Of a stretch of 64,000 nucleotides of DNA, positions 58,680-64,000 are shown one piece after another. Source of the DNA: Alphaproteobacteria bacterium. GTDB taxonomy: Bacteria > Pseudomonadota > Alphaproteobacteria > Rhodospirillales > Casp-alpha2. Where the stretch lies: the NCBI GenBank assembly GCA_014382345.1, contig JACNJX010000042.1, positions 1 to 64,000 of the forward strand, read 5' to 3'. A model generated the notes under the pieces. That model was given only the letters and a program-made list of their open reading frames with translations. It made no database searches and was not told where the DNA came from. How positions within the stretch are numbered: position 1 is the first letter of the stretch; each line of letters begins with the position of its first letter. A program made the position numbers and the translations under genes.

Positions 58680-61316
58680 ATGTTTAAGAACGCGAAATTC
58701 GGCCACAGGATCACGTTGAGCGTCAGCCTTTTGCTACTGGTTATGCTGTTTGCCGGCGTCGGCGCGTTCGTCTACGCCCAGTACCAGGAATTCACTCGCG
58801 ACGTCAAGGAGCAGGCGGGCCATGTCCTCGGCGTTGTGGAATCCGTCCACACCCAGGCCATGCTGAACCGGGGCGACAAGGATGACAACAATCCCGTCCT
58901 CGACGCGCTCAACGGCACGCTCGAGCAATACAACCGTTCCGCCAAGGACTACGGGCATGACTTGAAACTGTGGCTGGTGATGGGGCCGAAGGTCGAGGCC
59001 TTTCAGAAAAAAACCGGGCGTAAGGAAATCGAGCCGCCGCGCGATGCCGTCGATCGCGATGTCCTGAAAACCGGCGCTTCGGTCGGGCGCATGGTGGCGG
59101 GCGGAATTTACCGCTACACCCGCCCGGTGATTCTGGGCCGGGGCGTGGCCAGGGATGAAAAATGTCTCCAGTGCCACGGCGTGGATATGGGGATGGCCGA
59201 AGGCGATGTCATCGGCGCTTATTCCGTCGGTCTGTCGGTCAAAGAGCAGCGAGACGAATTCCTCCGCATTTCCACATATGCTTTTTTTGCCGCCCTTCTG
59301 GTCACCTTTGCGGTTCTCCTGACCAACGCCTTTCTCCTCAGCCGCATGGCCGGCGAACCCATCACTCGTTTGACGCAGGCCATGGGCCGGCTGGTGGACG
59401 GCGAATGGGTGGACAAAATTCCCGGCCGCGAGCGCGATGACGAAATCGGCGCCATGGCCCGTGCGCTGGAGATTTTCCGGGAAAACGACGTCAAGCGCCG
59501 CCGCGCCGAAATTGACCTTCTGCGGACCCGCGACGAAATGGAGCAGCGCGTCGATAACCGAACCCGGGAACTGAAGGAAGCCGGCCAACTCGCAAACGCC
59601 GTTTTCGTAAACGCCGCCGAAGGGATCATCACGTCGGATGAAAAAGGCCGGATCGAGACCTTCAATCCGATGGCGGAAAATTTGTTCGGCTACACCGCGG
59701 ACGAGGTTATCGGCCAAAACCTCAAGGTCCTGATGGCCTCGGGCCATGCCAGGAAACACGACGGCTACATCGACAATTACCTGGATACCGGTAAGGGCAA
59801 GATCCTGGGCGTACGGGAACGCGAACTGATGGCCCGGCGCAAGGACGGGACCCTGTTTCCGTTCGAACTGAACGTGGCGGAATTCTTCCTCGGCGGCGAA
59901 CGCAAGTTCATCGGCACCATGCGCGACATCACCAACCGAAAGAAGGCGGAGGAAAAGATCCGCAGCGCCGCCGAAAAGCAGTCCCTGTTACAGGCGGTAG
60001 CCCAGGCGGCAAACGAATCGCGCATCGTCGAAGTCGCCATGGAAGCGGCCCTGAACGCGGTCTGCGAACACACCGGATGGCCTGTCGGGCATGTCTATGT
60101 GCCGTCTGAAGACGATCCGGACGTGCTGGTGTCATCGGGGCTGTGGCATCTGGCCTCGCCCGAGCGTTTGGGGGGGTTTCGACGGGTATCGGAATCGCTT
60201 GCGTTCGCCGCGGGCGAAGGCCTGCCGGGCCGGGTGCTGGAAAACGGAAAGCCGGCCTGGATCACCGATCTGCCCGTGGACAAGAATTTCCCGCGGGCCG
60301 AACTGGCGCGCGAAATCAAGCTTGCCTCCGGTATTGCGTTCCCCATCCTGGTGCGGGGCGAGGTGGCGGCTGTGATGGAATTCTTTTCCGACATACGCCA
60401 TGAAGAAGACCAGGAAATGCTTGTTATCATGGGACAGATCGGCGCCCAGATCGGACAGGTCATCGAACGCAACCGGGCGCTGGAGCAATTGGCGACCGCC
60501 ATGGAAAGAACCGAACTGGCCAACCGCGCCAAAACGGAATTCCTGGCCAACATGTCCCACGAACTGCGCACGCCGCTGAATTCCATCATCGGGTTTTCCG
60601 AGGTCGTGATGAACGAGATTTTCGGTTCGATCGAAAACGAGCGTTACGCTGGCTACGTGTCCGATATCCATTCTTCGGGCAGGCATCTTCTGGAGCTGAT
60701 CAACGATATTCTTGACGTCTCCAAGATCGAGGCCGGCGCCATGGACCTGGTGGAAGAAGATCTTGACGTGGAAGAGGTCATTTGGGAATCCGTGCGCGTG
60801 GTCAAGGGCCGCGCCGAAAGCGGGGAGATCCGCCTAAGCGTTTCCATCGACAGCACGTTTCCCCGCCTCAGGGCCGATGCCGTGCGGTTTAAGCAGATTC
60901 TGCTCAACCTTTTGTCCAACGCCATCAAGTTCACACCCAAGGGCGGCTCCGTGCGCATCGAGGCCGAATTGGAACCGGGCGGCGGCTTGGCCCTCTCCAT
61001 CACCGACACCGGCATCGGTGTTTCCGAAGACGAACTGGAAAAGGTTTTGCAGCCGTTCACCCAGGCCTCCAGCGGCCTCGACCGCCGTCACGAAGGCACC
61101 GGGCTTGGGCTTTATCTGGTCAAGGCGCTGGCCGAAGAACACGACGGCAGCCTGGATATCGCCAGCCGCCTCAATCACGGCACCACGGTCACCGTCCGCT
61201 TCCCGGCGAAAAGAGTCCTTCCGGCCGCCGACCAGGACAGCCCGGAAAGCGCCGATAGGGCCTCCCCCGAAGATCCCCCGGAAGAGAAGAAACTGGCGGG
61301 AAACGACGCCGGTTAG
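58680..61316 (+). CDS. Sensor histidine kinase with periplasmic c-type haem-like sensor (Tll0287/DUF3365-like) and PAS-GAF
   Basis: An 878-residue kinase. A first membrane helix (about 10-32) is followed by a periplasmic domain (about 35-200) with VTRPVILGRGV-like and the CxxCH motif at Cys162-Cys165-His166 (EKCLQCHGVDMG), as in Tll0287/DUF3365 haem domains. A second membrane helix is at about 202-225, then HAMP (about 225-275), coiled coil, PAS (about 300-420; HDGY with His360), a GAF domain (about 440-600), HisKA with the phospho-acceptor His627 in MSHELRTPLNS, and HATPase (NLLSNAIKFTP, DTGIGVSEDE, GTGLGLYLVK). The start at ATG 58680 is preferred over TTG 58671. No receiver domain is present. 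Convergent with the radical SAM gene. Confidence 0.92.
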   Translation: MFKNAKFGHRITLSVSLLLLVMLFAGVGAFVYAQYQEFTRDVKEQAGHVLGVVESVHTQAMLNRGDKDDNNPVLDALNGTLEQYNRSAKDYGHDLKLWLVMGPKVEAFQKKTGRKEIEPPRDAVDRDVLKTGASVGRMVAGGIYRYTRPVILGRGVARDEKCLQCHGVDMGMAEGDVIGAYSVGLSVKEQRDEFLRISTYAFFAALLVTFAVLLTNAFLLSRMAGEPITRLTQAMGRLVDGEWVDKIPGRERDDEIGAMARALEIFRENDVKRRRAEIDLLRTRDEMEQRVDNRTRELKEAGQLANAVFVNAAEGIITSDEKGRIETFNPMAENLFGYTADEVIGQNLKVLMASGHARKHDGYIDNYLDTGKGKILGVRERELMARRKDGTLFPFELNVAEFFLGGERKFIGTMRDITNRKKAEEKIRSAAEKQSLLQAVAQAANESRIVEVAMEAALNAVCEHTGWPVGHVYVPSEDDPDVLVSSGLWHLASPERLGGFRRVSESLAFAAGEGLPGRVLENGKPAWITDLPVDKNFPRAELAREIKLASGIAFPILVRGEVAAVMEFFSDIRHEEDQEMLVIMGQIGAQIGQVIERNRALEQLATAMERTELANRAKTEFLANMSHELRTPLNSIIGFSEVVMNEIFGSIENERYAGYVSDIHSSGRHLLELINDILDVSKIEAGAMDLVEEDLDVEEVIWESVRVVKGRAESGEIRLSVSIDSTFPRLRADAVRFKQILLNLLSNAIKFTPKGGSVRIEAELEPGGGLALSITDTGIGVSEDELEKVLQPFTQASSGLDRRHEGTGLGLYLVKALAEEHDGSLDIASRLNHGTTVTVRFPAKRVLPAADQDSPESADRASPEDPPEEKKLAGNDAG

Positions 61317-61339
61317 AGGCGCGCCAAAGTTAGCCACCC

Positions 61340-61354
61340 GGCTGCCTGGCAGCC
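61340..61354. terminator. Possible short bidirectional hairpin between convergent genes
   Basis: GGCTG (61340-61344) pairs with CAGCC (61350-61354) around a 5-nt loop, between the convergent histidine kinase and radical SAM genes. There is no T run on either side, so it is a weak candidate. Confidence 0.25.
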
Positions 61355-61357
61355 AAA

Positions 61358-62308
61358 TTATCCGTAAGACACGCAGGCCGAACAGACCGTTTCGCGCACG
61401 TCACCGCTTAGATGGGCGGTGCGCAGGTCCTGGAACTTCTGCGCGTGCCAGGCCTCCATGAACGGCTGGGTCTTCAGGTCGCCCATGCGAAAGCGCCCGT
61501 CGTGGTCGAAGCAGCACGCCGACAGGAAGCCGTCGTAGGTGACCCGCGCCTCGGTGAACAGCGACCAGCACGGAACCGGATCGCGCATGTTGTCGGCGCG
61601 TCCCGGATTGCCGCCGCTAATGGTCCAGCCCTGTTCGTTTTCGGCGACGCCGACCAGGTCGGCCTGAGAATACAGCGGCAGGGAATAGACCTGGTCCAGC
61701 AGCGGTTCGACCTCATCGACCACGGCCTGCATGCGCTCACCCTGGTCTCCGTCATACTTGATGTAAGACGCGTAGACGCCGCAGTCGAAATTGCCTTCGT
61801 CGCGGATGCGGGCGGCGTCCTTGAGGTTCCGGGTAACATCGTCCCAGATCGATTCCTTGACCCGCGCGATATCGGAAAACTGTTCCCCGTCGGCGTAATT
61901 GAGCGAGAATTTCATGCTGTCGAGGCCGGCCTCCATGCAGGCGCGAACCTTGTCCGGGGTGGCCAGCGAGCCGTTGGTGGTGATGAAGACATAGGGAAAG
62001 CCTTCCTCCTTGGCCGCACGGATGGCGTCGGGCAGCCAGTCGAGGATGAAACTTTCGCCGAGATAAAACATGCCGACTTCCTCGACCCCGGAGCGGCGCA
62101 ATTCCTTCAGGAGTTTCAGGTAGAAGTCCCAGTCCATGTCGCCCTTGTCGCGCAGCTTTTCGGCGGTGGCGCAAAACGAACATTTGAAATTACAGCGTGC
62201 CGTCAATTCGATCTTGCAGCTTTTCGGGCATGGCGGCGCCGCCACCCGGCGGTCATCCGCAATGCCGGTGATGGCGTCGACCCGGTCTGTAATCTTTCCC
62301 CTGCCCAT
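61358..62308 (-). CDS. Radical SAM protein with SPASM-like C-terminal Cys cluster
   Basis: A 316-residue protein. ELTARCNFKCSFCATAEK (Cys39, Cys43, Cys46) is the CxxxCxxC motif that binds the SAM [4Fe-4S] cluster. The C-terminus shows VPCWSLF, LSACCFDHDGRFRMGD and VCSACVSYG, the layout of SPASM auxiliary-cluster domains seen in peptide-modifying and other radical SAM enzymes. A pair of Cys near residues 27 and 31 (CPKSC) precedes the core motif. ATG 62308 has GGGAG 7 nt upstream; the longer frame to 62494 lacks coding character and is rejected. No peptide substrate gene is visible beside it. Confidence 0.9.
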   Translation of the reverse strand: MGRGKITDRVDAITGIADDRRVAAPPCPKSCKIELTARCNFKCSFCATAEKLRDKGDMDWDFYLKLLKELRRSGVEEVGMFYLGESFILDWLPDAIRAAKEEGFPYVFITTNGSLATPDKVRACMEAGLDSMKFSLNYADGEQFSDIARVKESIWDDVTRNLKDAARIRDEGNFDCGVYASYIKYDGDQGERMQAVVDEVEPLLDQVYSLPLYSQADLVGVAENEQGWTISGGNPGRADNMRDPVPCWSLFTEARVTYDGFLSACCFDHDGRFRMGDLKTQPFMEAWHAQKFQDLRTAHLSGDVRETVCSACVSYG

Positions 62309-62579
62309 AGCATGGCTCCCTGTGCTTCGATGGTCCTCAATGATATGGCGGCCATTGTCACCGGATGCGCACCCCACTGCCTTGATAACGGTTAAGCTTT
62401 GGCTCTCGTAAAAATTAGGTATTTTAAACGAAAAAAAGAAAGAAATGACGGCATCAGGACGACATCTCGCCCGCCAAACACGCGGGTTGTCCACAGGTCT
62501 GTGCGTTGTGAGCCGTCACCGGGAGCGATAAAGTGACCGCGAAGCCAAAGACCAAAAAACCGGCGGGAGGCCGACACCA

Positions 62580-64000
62580 GTGGATAAGGTCCTAAACGGA
62601 AAACCGCACCACGTTTACCTGATCGACGGGTCGGGCTTCATCTTCCGCGCCTACTACGGCATCAAGGCCGATATGCGGCGACCCGACGGCACCCAGGTCA
62701 ACGCGGTCTATGGCTTCACCCGGATGCTGATGAAGATGGTCGCAGACACCGACGCCGACCACATTGCCGTCGTCTTTGACCGCGCGCGCAAGACCTTCCG
62801 CAGCGACATCTACCCGGAATACAAAGCCAACCGCGACGCGCCGCCCGACGACCTGATCCCGCAGTTCGAGTTGGTACGCGAAGCCACCCGTGCGCTCAAC
62901 GTCGCCGCCATCGATATGGACGGCTTCGAAGCCGACGACCTGATCGCCACCTATACCAAGCACGCCCTGGAACAGGGGGCCGACGTCACCATCGTGTCAT
63001 CGGACAAGGATTTGATGCAATTGGTAGGGCCCCGCGTGACCATGCTGGACGCCATGAAAAACAAGGTCATCGGCCCGGACGAGGTGGTGGAAAAATTCGG
63101 CGTCGGCCCCGACCGGGTGATCGACGTTCAGGCCCTGGCCGGTGATTCGTCGGACAACGTACCGGGCGTGCAAGGCATCGGCATCAAGACGGCGGCGCTG
63201 CTGATCAACGAATACGGCGACCTGGACGCGGTGCTGGAACGCGCCCACGAGGTCAAACAAACCAAGCGCCGCGAAAAACTGATGGAAGAGGCCGACTCGG
63301 CCCGCATTTCGCGCCAACTGGTGACGCTCAGGGATGACGTTCCGGTGGAACACGACCTGTCCACGTTCGCCGTCCGGGAAACGCAAGGCGAAACCCTGAT
63401 GGCGTTTTTGGCAGAACAGGGCTTCAAGTCGATGATAAAATCGGCGGAGGCGAAGTTCGGCGTGACCGCATCAGATATGCTTGCATCGAATACCGCTGCC
63501 TCGGACCCCCAGACTCCCGACGCTCGCGGCGTCGGGCAAGCGGTGTACGAACTGGTCCAGAGCGTGGACGCGCTCGAGGCCTGGATCGAAGAGGCGGTAA
63601 AGGCCGGGGCCGTCGCGGTGGATACGGAAACCACATCGCTGGATGCGTTGCAGGCCGAACTGGTCGGCGTGTCGCTGTCGGTGACGCCGGGCCGGGCCTG
63701 CTACGTCCCGCTCGGCCACAAGCAACCGGCGGCGCAGGGCTCCCTCGATCTGGGTGGCGGTGATGATAGCGCAAGCGGCGACGTGCCGCAGCAGATCCCG
63801 CTGAATAAGGCGCTGGCGCTGTTGAAGCCGCTGCTGGAAAACCCGTCGGTCCTGAAGATCGGCCAGAACATCAAATACGACATGCTTGTGCTGTCGCGCC
63901 ACGGCGTTTCCGTGACCCCGGTCGACGACACCATGCTGATCAGCTACGTGCTGGCGGGCGGGCTGCATGGCCACGGCATGGACGACCTGGCGAGGAAATA
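62580..64000 (+). CDS. polA: DNA polymerase I, N-terminal part (cut by window edge)
   Basis: The gene starts at GTG 62580 (MDKVLNGKPHHVYLIDGSG) with GGGAGG about 10 nt upstream and runs off the window after 473 codons. Seen are the 5'-3' exonuclease domain (about 10-300; DGFEADDLIATYTKHA, VSSDKDLMQLV, GDSSDNVPGVQGIGIKTA) and the start of the 3'-5' exonuclease domain (about 340 on; VAVDTETTSLDALQAELVG, IGQNIKYDMLVL). The DxE of the proofreading site is present, so proofreading is likely active. The polymerase domain lies beyond the edge. It is divergent from the radical SAM gene; the 271-bp gap between them has no gene that I can see. Confidence 0.96.
   Translation, partial: MDKVLNGKPHHVYLIDGSGFIFRAYYGIKADMRRPDGTQVNAVYGFTRMLMKMVADTDADHIAVVFDRARKTFRSDIYPEYKANRDAPPDDLIPQFELVREATRALNVAAIDMDGFEADDLIATYTKHALEQGADVTIVSSDKDLMQLVGPRVTMLDAMKNKVIGPDEVVEKFGVGPDRVIDVQALAGDSSDNVPGVQGIGIKTAALLINEYGDLDAVLERAHEVKQTKRREKLMEEADSARISRQLVTLRDDVPVEHDLSTFAVRETQGETLMAFLAEQGFKSMIKSAEAKFGVTASDMLASNTAASDPQTPDARGVGQAVYELVQSVDALEAWIEEAVKAGAVAVDTETTSLDALQAELVGVSLSVTPGRACYVPLGHKQPAAQGSLDLGGGDDSASGDVPQQIPLNKALALLKPLLENPSVLKIGQNIKYDMLVLSRHGVSVTPVDDTMLISYVLAGGLHGHGMDDLARK

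Noticed and set aside
62487-62495. TTGTCCACA, one change from a DnaA box, upstream of polA
   Set aside because: A single near-match without a cluster is expected by chance and does not support an origin.

Overview
The window is about 62% GC with densely packed genes, and it looks like chromosomal DNA of a free-living alphaproteobacterium, most likely in or near the Rhodospirillales. Pointers are the order ubiB-ubiE / mutM / rpsT-dnaA-dnaN-recF-gyrB, an alphaproteobacterial CobN-type cobalamin gene set, CobL and CobQ families, heptose-type LPS genes, FixL-like PAS sensors and a GGDEF/EAL signalling flavour. The affiliation is inferred from gene content only. No transposase, integrase, phage gene or CRISPR array was seen.

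Layout. (1) 1-11040 is the replication core: ubiB (partial) and ubiE, divergent from mutM, then rpsT, a 0.9 kb gene-free AT-rich gap, dnaA, dnaN, recF, gyrB and a pentapeptide-repeat protein. (2) 11100-17680 is envelope: a bifunctional class A penicillin-binding protein, then a reverse-strand run with UDP-glucuronate decarboxylase, gmhA, hldE, an NnrU-like membrane protein and a PPP-type phosphatase. (3) 17830-20860 holds two tandem paralogues with degenerate EAL-like domains; the first carries a long Pro/Ala/Gln tail. (4) 20860-42330 is a nearly complete cobalamin cluster of 18 genes in alternating strand blocks, with many ATGA overlaps. It mixes early-cobalt (CbiX, CbiD, CbiG) and late-cobalt (CobN) components and also contains a SYLF-domain lipoprotein. 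(5) 42400-47190 carries small conserved genes: a YcgN-like Cys-cluster protein, a DapA-family aldolase, a YgjP-like metallopeptidase, YjbQ, a membrane protein, and a TPR protein with a C-terminal 2OG-Fe(II) oxygenase-like domain. (6) 47385-55970 is a signalling and surface region: a PAS histidine kinase with FixL-type haem-pocket residues, tRNA-Arg(CCG), a 1336-residue FecR/FG-GAP/RTX protein whose gene contains 42 consecutive C, and a PAS-GGDEF cyclase. (7) 55980-64000 has a lipoprotein hydrolase coupled to an ABC ATPase, a small zinc-finger protein, a histidine kinase with a periplasmic CxxCH haem-type sensor, a radical SAM/SPASM protein and the 5' part of polA.

How the parts work together. 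The cobalamin genes cover corrin-ring methylation and contraction, cobalt insertion, amidation, adenosylation and nucleotide-loop assembly. Uroporphyrinogen methyltransferase, the CobS/CobT partners of CobN, and DMB synthesis are not in the window. The most unusual material is around 50.3-54.3 kb (a predicted type I-secreted, calcium-binding repeat protein with a possible slipped-strand switch, next to a c-di-GMP cyclase) and the tandem catalytically dead EAL-like pair at 17.8-20.9 kb. A c-di-GMP-controlled surface attachment programme would link these, but that link is inference.
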